Source: an uncultured Caulobacter sp.
GTDB lineage: Bacteria > Pseudomonadota > Alphaproteobacteria > Caulobacterales > Caulobacteraceae
Assembly: GCA_913776195.1 (NCBI GenBank)
Contig: CAJYMH010000020.1
Span: 1-64,000 of the forward strand
Direction of reading: 5' to 3'
Length of the DNA stretch: 64,000 bases
Within the stretch, counting starts at the first letter, position 1. The number at the start of each line of letters is the position of its first letter. The position numbers and the translations under genes are program-made. The notes below the pieces were generated by a model. The model did no database searches. It saw only the letters and a program-made list of their open reading frames with translations, and was not told the DNA's origin. Below are positions 53,409-63,162 of the stretch, in pieces.

Positions 53409-55201
53409 TACAGTCGGTACCCGCCTTCGACGATCTTCGTGTGGACAGCCTTGGTGACCTTCACGAAGCCCTTGGCTCCCGCGCGGAAATACAGCGGATC
53501 CTTGATCTTGTTCGGATCGAACCCGTCTTGGACCAAGTCGATCTTGCGATACTTGAACGTCCCCGTGGTCTCGATCTGCGGCTGCAGGCGGACGAAAACC
53601 GGACGCGCGTAGACGGGTAGATCCTGATCGACGGCTTCGGCCAGGGTCTTGATGTCGAACTCCGGACCGACCACCAGAGACGCCATGCCGGCGCGGCCGT
53701 CCGAGCCCGGGACCTCGACACCGTAGACGTTCACTTCCTGCACGCCCGAAATGGCGGAGAGGTGTTCGGCCACCTCGCTGGTCGAAACGTTCTCACCCTT
53801 CCAGCGGAAGGTGTCGCCCACCCGATCGACGAAATAGAAATAGCCGTCGCTGTCGACGCGCATCAGGTCGCCGGTGCGGAACCAGGCGTCGCCTTTCTCA
53901 AAGACGTCGTGCAGCACCTTCTTCTCGGTGGCCGCCTTGTCGGCGTAGCCGGTGAAGTTGGCGCGAGCGTCCTTGGGGTCGATCCGGCCCAGACATTCGC
54001 CGACCTGACCGGGTCCGCACTCGATGCATAGACCCGACGGGCCACGGATAGGTTCTTCGCTTTCGACGTCGAACTGCACCAGGCGGATATTGAATTTCTT
54101 CTTCAGGTACTTCGGCACCCGGCCGACCGCGCCGACCTTGCCGTCGAAGTTGAACAGGCTGACGTTGCCTTCGGTCGCGCCGTAGAACTCAAGAATGGCC
54201 GGGATGGCGAAGCGCTTCTGCATCTCCTCCCACACATCGGCGCGCAATCCGTTGCCGAAGGCCAAGCGCAGCTTGTGGCCGCGGTCCAAAGGATGCTCGG
54301 GCTGATTCACCAGATACCGGCACAGCTCGCCGATATAGACGAACATGGTGCATTGGTTGCTGACGATGTCGTCCCAGAAGTGGGTGGCTGAGAACTTCTT
54401 CTTGAGAACTATTGCTCCGCCGTTCAGCAGGCCGGCGCCGACCGCGCAAAGACCTCCGGTGGCGTGATAGAGCGGCAAGCTCATATAGATCCGGTCGGTC
54501 TCGCGAGACCCCGTGGAGCCGGCGAAGCCGCGCATGTAGAGCTGGCACCGCATGTGGGTGATCTTGGCCGCCTTGGGCAGGCCCGTCGTGCCGCTGGTGA
54601 AGATCAGCAGCGCCGTATCCTTCGCTACTAGGTCGCCGCGGACGTTCTGGCGGTCCGGGCGCAGTTGCGAGCAGCTCTTCAGGGCGTTGACCAGATCGCG
54701 CTGATCGCCCTGCGGCGCGGACAGGGTCCACTGCTGCATCGGACGATCAAGTTGCCCCTTGGCCGCATCCACATGGGCTGTCGTTTCATCATCGACGATG
54801 ATGTGGCTGGCGCCGGAAATGTTCAGACAGTGCGCCAGCGCCTGGCCAGTCAGATTGTTATTGATCAGGGCCGTGACCACCCCGACTTTGGTCAGCCCGT
54901 ACCAGATCGCCACGTATTCCAGCCGGTTCGGCAGATAGAGCGCCACCACCCGGCCGCGGGTGAGAGACTGGCTCTTGGCCCAATGCGCGTAGCGGTTCGC
55001 CAATTGGTCGAACTCGCCATAGGTCAGCGAACGGCCTTCGAAAGTGATCGCCTGACGGTCACGGAACTTGTCGACGGCCGCTTCGATGTCGTCGCAGATC
55101 AGATTGCCTGAATCCGGGGCGATCGACTTCACGCGCCCCAGCGTGCGACGCAGCCCCTTGATGAACCGCAACTCACGCTTGATCCGGGCCTTGAGTCTCA
55201 A
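53408..55201 (-). CDS. Long-chain acyl-CoA synthetase (FATP/FadD-like)
   Basis: A 597-residue AMP-forming acyl-CoA synthetase of the long-chain/very-long-chain (FATP) subtype. The ATP-binding motif is LLIFTSGTTGLPKAAKITH; later motifs are ILEFYGATEGNVSLFNFDGK, GDAWFRTGDLMRVDSDGYFY and FVDRVGDTFRWKGENVST. The chosen start is TTG 55201, because GGGAGG lies eight bases upstream; the in-frame TTG 55222 lacks a ribosome site. It activates fatty acids for degradation or lipid synthesis. The coupled lipoprotein gene downstream is unexplained. Confidence 0.9.
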   Translation of the reverse strand: MRLKARIKRELRFIKGLRRTLGRVKSIAPDSGNLICDDIEAAVDKFRDRQAITFEGRSLTYGEFDQLANRYAHWAKSQSLTRGRVVALYLPNRLEYVAIWYGLTKVGVVTALINNNLTGQALAHCLNISGASHIIVDDETTAHVDAAKGQLDRPMQQWTLSAPQGDQRDLVNALKSCSQLRPDRQNVRGDLVAKDTALLIFTSGTTGLPKAAKITHMRCQLYMRGFAGSTGSRETDRIYMSLPLYHATGGLCAVGAGLLNGGAIVLKKKFSATHFWDDIVSNQCTMFVYIGELCRYLVNQPEHPLDRGHKLRLAFGNGLRADVWEEMQKRFAIPAILEFYGATEGNVSLFNFDGKVGAVGRVPKYLKKKFNIRLVQFDVESEEPIRGPSGLCIECGPGQVGECLGRIDPKDARANFTGYADKAATEKKVLHDVFEKGDAWFRTGDLMRVDSDGYFYFVDRVGDTFRWKGENVSTSEVAEHLSAISGVQEVNVYGVEVPGSDGRAGMASLVVGPEFDIKTLAEAVDQDLPVYARPVFVRLQPQIETTGTFKYRKIDLVQDGFDPNKIKDPLYFRAGAKGFVKVTKAVHTKIVEGGYRL

Positions 55202-55334
55202 AGGGCACGCCTCCCAAAACAACTGTTCTCAACCTGTCGCGCACTCGACAACGGGGGGTCAAGACCGGGAAGGCTATCTGGAGCGCGGAACCGCGCCCTG
55301 CGACATTAACAACACCCAGCGTGGCGCCAAGGGC

Positions 55335-56324
55335 TCATCCCCTTCGGACGCGGGATCCGACGTACGGCGCAACCCCGTTATCGCGCGGCAGCCGGAAGAT
55401 CACCTCCCCGCGTCGGAAATCGATCACCACGCTTCTGAAACGACGCAGGATATCAACGCCGAGCACGAAAGCCGGCTCCTCGTGCATATCCCACATGCGG
55501 AAGGTGTGCAGGTCCGCGAACACGATGGGCAGGTTGCTGATGTCCATTCCACCGACGCTTACCGAGCGAAGCACCGCCAATTCTCCCGGGATCTGCTGGC
55601 CCGTCGGACTGATCAGCGGGGACGGCAGAAACATGTCATTGTAAGCGGCCCGCTTAAGGCGCGTGGACATCAACCCGCGCAGGGCTGGATTCCCCACCGT
55701 CCCGTCGGCCCCAGAATCCAGGAAGGCCGTCACCAGCGCGCCGCCGATGCGGGCGTTGACGAGGGTCAGCGGTCCGGAGCGATGCTGCGCCTGTACGACG
55801 ATGGCTGATGTGTCGCCGAAGGCCGGCGTCCCGCCAAACTTCATGGTGGCGTTGACGAAATCCAGGGTTAGTCGCTGCGAGGCCAGCTGGTCCATACCGA
55901 TCAAACCCGCCGCGCCCAGCCATCGCCGGGGCAAGGAGGCCATGCGGATATCGCGCGCCACCTTCTTGCCGAGACGAAGCTCCGCCGCCTCGGCTGATCC
56001 CGTCGTTTCAGGGCCGACAATGGTGTTCAGCACCACCGGGCCTCGGTCCGGCAAGCCAAGCTCCGCCGCCAATTCGTTCGATATGGCCGAGTAGTTGGCT
56101 CCGGTGTCGATCATGAAGGGGAAAGGCCCCTTCCCGTTCACGAAAACGGGCGCCGTCACACGATCGACGGCGTCCTCGTCCGTGCCGATATCGAACTCGG
56201 GGCCATGCGGCGGCGCCGGCGGCGTCACGGCCGTACTAGCCTTTGCAAAGCTCGCGGCGCCTGACATGGCCAGACCCCATAGGATGGCGCGGCGGCGACT
56301 GATGTCGCGCGGTCCGGCGCCCAT
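55335..56324 (-). CDS. Retropepsin-like aspartic protease, two lobes
   Basis: A 329-residue exported protein with two aspartic protease motifs, FMIDTGANYSAISN (Asp73) and FLDSGADGTVGN (Asp203), so one chain contains both halves of the active site. The chosen start is ATG 56324 with GGAG seven bases upstream; ATG 56342 is alternative. The N-terminus DISRRRAILWGLAMSGAA is a twin-arginine signal, an unusual route for this family. The substrate is unknown. Confidence 0.85.
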   Translation of the reverse strand: MGAGPRDISRRRAILWGLAMSGAASFAKASTAVTPPAPPHGPEFDIGTDEDAVDRVTAPVFVNGKGPFPFMIDTGANYSAISNELAAELGLPDRGPVVLNTIVGPETTGSAEAAELRLGKKVARDIRMASLPRRWLGAAGLIGMDQLASQRLTLDFVNATMKFGGTPAFGDTSAIVVQAQHRSGPLTLVNARIGGALVTAFLDSGADGTVGNPALRGLMSTRLKRAAYNDMFLPSPLISPTGQQIPGELAVLRSVSVGGMDISNLPIVFADLHTFRMWDMHEEPAFVLGVDILRRFRSVVIDFRRGEVIFRLPRDNGVAPYVGSRVRRG

Positions 56325-56471
56325 GACGCTTCTCCCAATCATCGCTCTCGTCTCTCTTGGACGGATTTGCGACAATGATACCACGGTTCCGCGAAGCACG
56401 CTTGTGCTTGAGCGCGGCCCTTCGCCGCCCTAGCTTGCCGGCCTTCAGACGCCCCGAACCCTTGAGTCCCC

Positions 56472-57251
56472 ATGCGCATCGCCACCTGGAACGTAAACTC
56501 CATTAACGCCCGTCTGGAGAACGTCCTGGCCTGGTTCGAGCAGGCCCAGCCCGATGTGGCTGTGCTGCAGGAGATCAAGTGCGTCGATGAGAAGTTCCCC
56601 ACCGAAGCCTTTGAACGCCTTGGCTACAACGTCGCCGTCCATGGCCAGAAGACCTACAACGGCGTCGCCATGCTTTCGAAGACGCCGCTGGAGGATGTGA
56701 CCCGCGGTCTTCCTGGCGACGACGCCGACGACCACGCCCGCTTCATCGAGGCGGTGACCGGCGGCGCCACGCCCGTGCGGGTAGTCGGCATCTACCTGCC
56801 CAACGGCAATCCGATCGGCACCGAGAAGTTCGCCTACAAGCTGGCCTGGATGGATCGCCTGAACCGCCACGCCAAGGCTCTTCTGACGCAGGAAGAGCGG
56901 TTGGTGATCCTGGGCGACTACAACGTGATCCCTGAGCCTGAGGACGCTGACAAGCCTGAGGGTTGGCTAGGCGACGCCCTGTTCCAGCCGGAAAGCCGCG
57001 GCGCGTTCCGGGCGCTCAAGAACCTCGGCCTCACCGACGCGTACATGCAGGTTGACGGCGCGCCTGGCGGTTACACCTTTTGGGACTATCAGGCCGGCGC
57101 CTGGCAGCGGAACCATGGCATCCGTATCGACCACGCCCTGCTGTCGCCCCAGGCCGCCGATCGTCTGAAAAGCTGCGTCATCCACCGTGAAGTGCGCGGC
57201 ACGGAAAAGCCCTCCGATCACGTTCCGGTCGTCGTGGAGCTAGACCTCTAG
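56472..57251 (+). CDS. xthA: Exodeoxyribonuclease III
   Basis: A 259-residue AP endonuclease/exonuclease III for base-excision repair. It starts MRIATWNVNSINARLENVL, with metal Glu in VAVLQEIKC, YNGVAMLSK, and VILGDYNVIPEPEDADKPEG; the C-terminal catalytic block is RIDHALLSPQ then KPSDHVPVVVEL. Length and motifs are complete. Confidence 0.95.
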   Translation: MRIATWNVNSINARLENVLAWFEQAQPDVAVLQEIKCVDEKFPTEAFERLGYNVAVHGQKTYNGVAMLSKTPLEDVTRGLPGDDADDHARFIEAVTGGATPVRVVGIYLPNGNPIGTEKFAYKLAWMDRLNRHAKALLTQEERLVILGDYNVIPEPEDADKPEGWLGDALFQPESRGAFRALKNLGLTDAYMQVDGAPGGYTFWDYQAGAWQRNHGIRIDHALLSPQAADRLKSCVIHREVRGTEKPSDHVPVVVELDL

Positions 57252-57296
57252 CCCCCCTCTTCGCGGCGGACCCGATTCGCCCTTACCCTGCCCGCC

Positions 57297-58085
57297 ATGA
57301 CGGAGCTCGCCCGCCTTCTCGTGATGTTGGCCGTCGCCGCGACCGCGGTGACGTTCGCCGGCAGTCTGGCGCGATGGCTGCTGGACGAGGAGCGCCGCAT
57401 CCGACGCGCCCTGGCCAAGGTCCTGGGCGGCGCGCCTGACGCCTTCATCGTCGCCAAGGGGCGTGGTCGTGGCGTCGGCTTCCGACTGGCCAGCGGCCTG
57501 ATCGCCACGACCTGGGACAAGGGCGGCTGGTGCCTGCTTTACCGCCTTAATGAACTGCTCGGTGCGGAACTTCTGGTCGACGGCCAATCGGTGGGCCGCG
57601 TGATCCGCGATGAGCCGAAGCGGTTCCTGGACCGGACCTACGGCGAGGCGCAGAGCGTCGTTCTGCGCCTGGTGTTCGACGATCCCAAGCATGCTGACTT
57701 CGAACTCGACCTCTGGATTCCTTCCGACGCCGCTCTGCGCAGCGCACCCACCGCCGCCAAGGCCGCGCAGGAGGCCAATAGCTGGCTCGCCCGCATCGAG
57801 GCGATCCTCAAGCGCGCGCCAGGCACGCGAAATCCGCCGCCGCCCACGCCCATCGCCAGACGCGAAGAGGCGGCCCAGGCTCCCAGACCGATGCTCGATC
57901 GCTTTGACGCGCCAGACTTCGCCGATGAGCTCGAGGAAACCCCGCCGACGGCCAAATCGGTCCCGCGCAAGGGCCCCAAGGTCCCTGCTCCGGCGAAGGA
58001 CGCCCTGCCCCTCTTCGCCGACGTGGTGGACGACGATCCCCCGTGGGACGACGAAGAGGCACGGGGCGAGCCTCGCCTTTTCTAG
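57297..58085 (+). CDS. Hypothetical protein with N-terminal span and acidic tail
   Basis: A 262-residue protein of no recognised family. One N-terminal hydrophobic segment (LLVMLAVAATAVTFAGSLA) is followed by a folded region (to about residue 165) with FIVAKGRGRGVGFRLASGLI and WDKGGWCLLYRLNELLGAEL, and then a low-complexity Pro/Ala/Asp-rich tail ending WDDEEARGEPRLF. It lies 45 bases after xthA in the same direction. Its stop shares CTAG with the convergent LysE gene. Codon usage matches its neighbours and supports a real gene. Confidence 0.75.
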   Translation: MTELARLLVMLAVAATAVTFAGSLARWLLDEERRIRRALAKVLGGAPDAFIVAKGRGRGVGFRLASGLIATTWDKGGWCLLYRLNELLGAELLVDGQSVGRVIRDEPKRFLDRTYGEAQSVVLRLVFDDPKHADFELDLWIPSDAALRSAPTAAKAAQEANSWLARIEAILKRAPGTRNPPPPTPIARREEAAQAPRPMLDRFDAPDFADELEETPPTAKSVPRKGPKVPAPAKDALPLFADVVDDDPPWDDEEARGEPRLF

Positions 58086-58735
58086 AGCCGGGTCTCCCAC
58101 GCGAGCCATACAGCGATCAGGGCGATGACAACGCCCATGGCCTTGCGCAATCCCGAGAGGTCGCCACCCTTGCCTGTCTTGGCGAGGAGTTTCGCCGCGC
58201 TCGCCGCGCCCAGCACGATCGAACCATGCACAACGACGCTGACCGCGACATGAAGCGAGCCGAGGATCAGGGCTTGGGTCCTGGGTTCGGCATGATCGAC
58301 CTGGATGAAGCCGGGAAGCAGGGTGACGTAGAATATCGCCGCCTTGGGATTCAGGATGTTGGCGACGAAGCCCTTCAGAAATAGCCGCCGCTTTGATCGC
58401 CTGTTCTGATCAGCGGCGCCGACTTCAGAGCCGCCCTTCCAGGCGTCCCAGGCCAGCCAGAGCAGAAAGGCCACCCCCGCCCATCGCAGCGCCTCATAGA
58501 GCGGTCGGCTGACCAGAAATATCTCCGTCAGGCCAAAGGCGGCGGCCAGCATGTAGACCGCCAGCCCGACCGTGACGCCAGCCACGGCGGCGAACCCCGC
58601 CCGACGCCCCTGCCCCGCCGACAATGCGGCCAGATAGCCCATATTGGGACCTGGCGTCAGTTCGACCAGCACAACCGCCAGCAGAAAAGGCCCTATGATT
58701 CCAGGGTCAACGAGCCAGTCGCCATGTGCGAGCAT
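58082..58735 (-). CDS. LysE-family amino acid exporter
   Basis: A 217-residue inner-membrane translocator of the LysE/RhtB family with about six spans. The family signature VELTPGPNMGYLAALSAGQG is near the N-terminus, and FLKGFVANILNPKAAIFYVT follows the basic loop. GAGGGGG lies six bases before ATG 58735. It is 19 bases downstream of the Gfo/Idh/MocA gene, probably one operon. The substrate is likely an amino acid or derivative. Confidence 0.92.
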   Translation of the reverse strand: MLAHGDWLVDPGIIGPFLLAVVLVELTPGPNMGYLAALSAGQGRRAGFAAVAGVTVGLAVYMLAAAFGLTEIFLVSRPLYEALRWAGVAFLLWLAWDAWKGGSEVGAADQNRRSKRRLFLKGFVANILNPKAAIFYVTLLPGFIQVDHAEPRTQALILGSLHVAVSVVVHGSIVLGAASAAKLLAKTGKGGDLSGLRKAMGVVIALIAVWLAWETRL

Positions 58736-58754
58736 CGCCAGCCCCCTCGACGCG

Positions 58755-59672
58755 TCAGTCTTCGGCGGCCTGCTCCACCGCCAGGGCGAGATCGAGAGCG
58801 CGGGCGGCTTCCTCGCCGGTCACACCGGGACGCGGGCTTTCGCCCCGGACGGCGGACAGGAATTCGGCCACGCTGCGGCCCAGAGGGTCCTTGCCGGCCG
58901 GGGTGTTGTTGAAGTCCTCGATCAGCGGGAACGGCGTGGTGTTGCGGAAGGTCCGCGCCAGGAAGTCGATCTCCACTTCGCCCGAGGGATAGACGATCTT
59001 CATGGTCCGCTCACGGGCGTCGGCGACACGGGAAGCGTCGAAGGTGGCGACGAAGCCGTTTTCGAACGTCGCTTCAGCTTTCACCCAGTCGAACAGGTCG
59101 TTGCGGGTCGCCTCACCCTCGGCTTCAACGGCGACGGGGTCGGCTTCGCAAACCGTCAGGGCCAGATCGATGTCATGGATCATCAGGTCCAGCACCACCG
59201 ACACGTCCAGGCTTCGGTCCGACGGCGGGCCGCGGCGCACGGCCTCGAGACGCAGCGGCTGCTCGGGAATATCCAGCAGGCCCATGGCCTGGAACACCAC
59301 GCGCTCCTGATGGCCCACAGCCAGGGGCAGGTTCCGGACGAGTGCGGCGGCGATCAGTTCGTCCGCGTCCTCCGGCTCCACCGCGACCGGCTTCTCCACA
59401 TAGACCGGCTTGCCTTGTTCCAGCGCGGCCAGTGCCAGACCGGCATGATGGACGGCGGGAGTGGCGACGGTCACCACATCAACAGCGGCGATGAAGGCGG
59501 CCAGATCGTCGGTCGCCTGCGCGCCCAGCGGCTCGGCCAAGGCCTTGGCCCGAGCCAGATCCACGTCGAACACCAGGGCCAGTTCAACGCCATCGAGTTC
59601 GGCGTACTTCTTGGCGTGGTAGCCGCCGAATACGCCTGCTCCGGCCACGCCGGCTTTGAGAATTTTCGTCAT
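58755..59672 (-). CDS. Gfo/Idh/MocA-family oxidoreductase
   Basis: A 305-residue NAD(P)-dependent sugar or inositol-type oxidoreductase. The Rossmann start is KAGVAGAGVFGGYHAKKYAE and the family motif VYVEKPVAVE is at about residue 92; LDLMIHDIDLALTVCEAD holds the conserved acid and His. Short for the family but with both domains. The substrate is not deducible. Confidence 0.88.
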   Translation of the reverse strand: MTKILKAGVAGAGVFGGYHAKKYAELDGVELALVFDVDLARAKALAEPLGAQATDDLAAFIAAVDVVTVATPAVHHAGLALAALEQGKPVYVEKPVAVEPEDADELIAAALVRNLPLAVGHQERVVFQAMGLLDIPEQPLRLEAVRRGPPSDRSLDVSVVLDLMIHDIDLALTVCEADPVAVEAEGEATRNDLFDWVKAEATFENGFVATFDASRVADARERTMKIVYPSGEVEIDFLARTFRNTTPFPLIEDFNNTPAGKDPLGRSVAEFLSAVRGESPRPGVTGEEAARALDLALAVEQAAED

Positions 59673-59775
59673 GGGCGCCTCTTAGCGGATTTCGCTCGCG
59701 CCGCGAACCGCTGGCGGCCCATCGGCGTACGCGGTAAACAATCGTTTGAACAAGAACAGCCTCTGGGAGAGCGCC

Positions 59776-60777
59776 ATGACCACGTCGCGTGAAATCCGCC
59801 TGAAGAGCCGCCCGGTCGGCATGCCCGCCGCCGAACATTTCGAACTGGCGACGGTCGAATTGCCCGCGCCCGCCGCCGGCGAGGTTCAGATCCGGAACCA
59901 CTGGATGTCGGTGGACCCCTACATGCGCGGCCGCATGTACGACCGTCCCAGCTATGTCCCGCCGTTCGAGCTGGGCAAGGCGTTGCAGGGCGGCGCTGTG
60001 GGCGAAGTGATCGCCTCCAACGACCCGAGCCTGAAGGTCGGCGACACGGTGATGTCGATGTTCGGCTGGCGCGAGGCTTTCAACGCACCGGCTGGATCTG
60101 TGCAGAAAATCGATACGAACGGACTTCCCCTGCAAGCCTTCCTTGGCGTGGCGGGCATGCCGGGCCTGACCGCCTATGCCGGCCTGCTGCGAGTCGCGGC
60201 GCTTAAGGAAGGCGACGTGGTGTTCGTCTCGGCCGCGGCGGGCGCGGTGGGTTCGGTCGTCTGCCAGATCGCCAAGATCAAGGGTCATACGGTGATCGGC
60301 TCGGCCGGCGGACCGGAGAAGGCGGCCTTTCTCAAGGAGATCGGCGTCGATCACGTCATCGATTACAAGGCTGAGCCAGACCTGAAAAAGGCCCTCCGCG
60401 AGGCTGCGCCCAAGGGCATTGACGTCTATTTCGACAACGTCGGCGGCGACCACCTGGAGGCGGCGCTGGACGCGGCCCGCCCCTTCGCCCGGTTCGCCGA
60501 GTGCGGAATGATCTCGCAGTACAACGAGACCGGCGAGCCCAAGGGGCCGTCCAACATCATGTTCGTGGTCGGCAAGAGCCTGCGGATGGAGGGCTTCATT
60601 GTCTCCAATCACTACGACCTGCAGGGAGCGTTCCTGAAGGACATGGCCGAGTGGATCGGGTCCGGAAAACTGAAATGGAAGGAGACAGTCGAGCACGGCG
60701 TCGAGAATGCGCCCGAGGCTTTCGTGAAGCTGTTCAAGGGCGAGAACATGGGCAAGATGCTGGTGAAGCTCAGCTAG
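59776..60777 (+). CDS. NADP-dependent MDR-superfamily reductase
   Basis: A 333-residue zinc-free medium-chain dehydrogenase/reductase of the leukotriene B4 dehydrogenase / CurA-like type. Family segments are NHWMSVDPYMRGRMYDRPSY, FLGVAGMPGLTAYAGLL, the nucleotide loop VFVSAAAGAVGSVVCQIAK and DVYFDNVGGDHLEAALDAAR. The chosen start is ATG 59776 with GGGAGA five bases upstream; a TTG at 59746 is rejected. It probably reduces alpha,beta-unsaturated carbonyl compounds. Confidence 0.92.
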   Translation: MTTSREIRLKSRPVGMPAAEHFELATVELPAPAAGEVQIRNHWMSVDPYMRGRMYDRPSYVPPFELGKALQGGAVGEVIASNDPSLKVGDTVMSMFGWREAFNAPAGSVQKIDTNGLPLQAFLGVAGMPGLTAYAGLLRVAALKEGDVVFVSAAAGAVGSVVCQIAKIKGHTVIGSAGGPEKAAFLKEIGVDHVIDYKAEPDLKKALREAAPKGIDVYFDNVGGDHLEAALDAARPFARFAECGMISQYNETGEPKGPSNIMFVVGKSLRMEGFIVSNHYDLQGAFLKDMAEWIGSGKLKWKETVEHGVENAPEAFVKLFKGENMGKMLVKLS

Positions 60778-61086
60778 CAATCGATTCAAACCCGCCTCGC
60801 AGCGGATCACGCCTTTCGTGATGCGGCGTGATCACGCTGTAGAGGTCGAATTTCCGCTGAAATTACGGGCGTTAGCGATTTTTTTGCGCTGCAAAGCCCA
60901 AAAATCTCAACCAAACAGGTAGCGATTTCGTGATCGAGGTTTTACTGTAGGAGCGTTGGGGTTCGTGAGCCCTGGGAAGACGTCCAGCGGAGTTGAACAT
61001 CGTGCGTTACACTCGGTGCGTGACCCAGGCTTGGACCGCCTTCCCCCACACCCCTTCCCGCCAAGCCTAACGGACCGCAACCGATC
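60778..61086. other. Intergenic region before opgH
   Basis: A 309-base gap. A hairpin lies at 60805-60833 and an AT-rich stretch at 60850-60960 that probably carries the opgH promoter; TAGCGATTT occurs twice (60874 and 60921 region). No gene is seen on either strand that is not a shadow. Confidence 0.45.
60805..60833 (+). terminator. Hairpin after the MDR reductase gene
   Basis: GATCACGCC pairs perfectly with GGCGTGATC around an 11-base loop, 28 bases after the stop; there is no U-tract directly after it. Confidence 0.5.
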
Positions 61087-63081
61087 ATGGACCAACTGAG
61101 CGATCGCGCGGTTTTCGTGAGCCCCGAGTCGGGAAACGACACCTCGAACAAGGACGCCCAGCCGCGCATCCAAGACATGCCGGTTGAGACCCCGCTGGCC
61201 ATGCCGGTCCGCGACCTGACAGACTGGCAGGGCGAGGCCGCCGGCAAGCCGGAATGCTCGCCAACGGACATCACCGTCCGCCGGACCGCGATCTTCGTGC
61301 TGACCGCCCTGATGGCCGCGGCCGGCTGGAAGGCGACCTATGACACCATGGCCCTGGGCGGCATCACCCGCCTGGAAGCCATCTGCCTGACCCTGCTGGC
61401 GCCCCTGTTCCTGGCGCTGTCGCTGTGGTTCTGCACGGCGGTCGCCGGCTTCGTGATCCTGTTGCGCAGTCCGAAGGACCCGCTGGACATCGACGAGGCG
61501 GCGCCCATGCCCCGCCTGCGCGACAAGACCGCGATCCTGATGCCGATCCACAACGAGGACGCCCAGGCGGTCTTCGCGCGTTTGCGCGCCATGGACGAAT
61601 CCTTGGGTGAAGCCGGCGCCAACGACCGATTCGACTTCTTCATCCTCAGCGACACCCGCGAAGCGGCCATCGTCCTCGCCGAGCAGGCCGCCTTCGCGCA
61701 TTTCCGCCGCGAAGCGTCCAGCAACGCCTATTACCGCCTGCGCACCCAGAACACGGGCCGTAAGGCCGGCAACGTGGCCGATTGGGTCCGTCGCCACGGG
61801 GCCGCCTATGAGCACATGATCGTGCTCGACGCCGACAGCCTGATGACCGGCGAAGCCATGGTGCGCATCGCCGACGCCATGGAGCGTCACCCCTCCATCG
61901 GTCTGATCCAGACCATGCCGGTGGTGATCAACAGCCAGACGATCTTCGCCCGCTGCCTGCAGTTCGCTACGCGCCTGTATGGCCGCGTCGCCTGGACGGG
62001 CCTGGCCTGGTGGTCGGGTTCGGAGAGCTCCTTCTGGGGCCATAACGCGATTATCCGCACCCGCGCCTTCGCCGAGACCTGCGGCTTGCCCAACCTGCCC
62101 GGCCCGAAGCCGTTCGGCGGTCAGGTCATGAGCCACGACGCCCTGGAATCCGCCCTGCTGCGCCGTGGCGGCTGGGGCGTTCATCTGGCGCCTTACCTGA
62201 CGGGCTCGTACGAGGAATCGCCGCCCAACCTGCTCGACTTCGCCTCGCGCGACCGTCGCTGGTGCCAGGGCAACGTGCAGCACATCCCGCTGATCGGCAC
62301 GCCGGGCCTGAACTGGCTGAGCCGCCTGCATCTGGTGATCGGCTGCCTGTCCTACATCCTGTCGCCCTTGTGGTTCGCGGCCCTGAGCGTGGGCATCGTC
62401 TCGCGCCTGCTGATGCCCGACCTGAAGAAGGCGGTTTTCCAGTGGGCCGACGTGCAGGCCGCGGCGGAGGCGCTGATCAACTGGAAGGAAATCCAGGCGA
62501 CGGCTTGGGCCATCATCATCACCGGGGTGCTGCTGTTCGGACCGAAGATCCTTGGCCTGATCCTGGTCCTGCGCTCCAAGGTCGAGCGACGCGCATTCGG
62601 CGGCGGCAAGGCGATCGTGAAGAGCCTGGCCGTGGAGATGGTCCTGTCGGCACTCGTCGCACCGATGCTGATGTTCACCCAGACCCGCGCCCTGGTGGAG
62701 ATTCTGCTGGGCCGCGACAGCGGCTGGGCCCGCCAGCGCCGTGAGGCCGACCGCATCAGCTGGGACGAATCCATGCGCGCCATGGGCTGGATCAGCGCCG
62801 CCGGCGCCATCCTGGCCTGCGCCTTCTGGTTCACGCCGGACCTGCTGACCGCCACCGCCCCGATCGTGGCGGGCCTGATCCTGGCCGCGCCGCTGGCGGT
62901 CCTGGGCGGCCATCGCGGCGTCGGCCTGAAGGTTCGCGACGCCGGCTTCTTCATGACGCCGGAAGAGCGCCGCCCGCCAATGATCGCCCGCAAGGCGCTC
63001 GGCCTGAAGCCGCTGGCGCCCGAGCCGTTCCGCCTCCCGGCCACGGAACCGGCTCGCGGCGCGCTGGAGCAGGCGTCCTAA
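61087..63081 (+). CDS. opgH: Glucan biosynthesis glucosyltransferase H
   Basis: A 664-residue inner-membrane GT2 enzyme that makes the beta-1,2 backbone of osmoregulated periplasmic glucans. Catalytic segments are TAILMPIHNEDAQAVFARLR, EHMIVLDADSLMTGEAM, VMSHDALESALLRRGGWGVH and SRDRRWCQGNVQHIPLIG (the Q-x-x-R-W region variant). Several membrane spans occur at about 60-125 and 400-620. No opgG is adjacent within the window. The start ATG 61087 has a weak ribosome site. Confidence 0.93.
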   Translation: MDQLSDRAVFVSPESGNDTSNKDAQPRIQDMPVETPLAMPVRDLTDWQGEAAGKPECSPTDITVRRTAIFVLTALMAAAGWKATYDTMALGGITRLEAICLTLLAPLFLALSLWFCTAVAGFVILLRSPKDPLDIDEAAPMPRLRDKTAILMPIHNEDAQAVFARLRAMDESLGEAGANDRFDFFILSDTREAAIVLAEQAAFAHFRREASSNAYYRLRTQNTGRKAGNVADWVRRHGAAYEHMIVLDADSLMTGEAMVRIADAMERHPSIGLIQTMPVVINSQTIFARCLQFATRLYGRVAWTGLAWWSGSESSFWGHNAIIRTRAFAETCGLPNLPGPKPFGGQVMSHDALESALLRRGGWGVHLAPYLTGSYEESPPNLLDFASRDRRWCQGNVQHIPLIGTPGLNWLSRLHLVIGCLSYILSPLWFAALSVGIVSRLLMPDLKKAVFQWADVQAAAEALINWKEIQATAWAIIITGVLLFGPKILGLILVLRSKVERRAFGGGKAIVKSLAVEMVLSALVAPMLMFTQTRALVEILLGRDSGWARQRREADRISWDESMRAMGWISAAGAILACAFWFTPDLLTATAPIVAGLILAAPLAVLGGHRGVGLKVRDAGFFMTPEERRPPMIARKALGLKPLAPEPFRLPATEPARGALEQAS

Positions 63082-63162
63082 AGCAGCTTTCGAGGGCTTG
63101 GCCGCATTGGCCCGCAAGGCGTTCGGGGATAGAACCGCGCCTTGCCTCCCGGAGTGTCTGTC

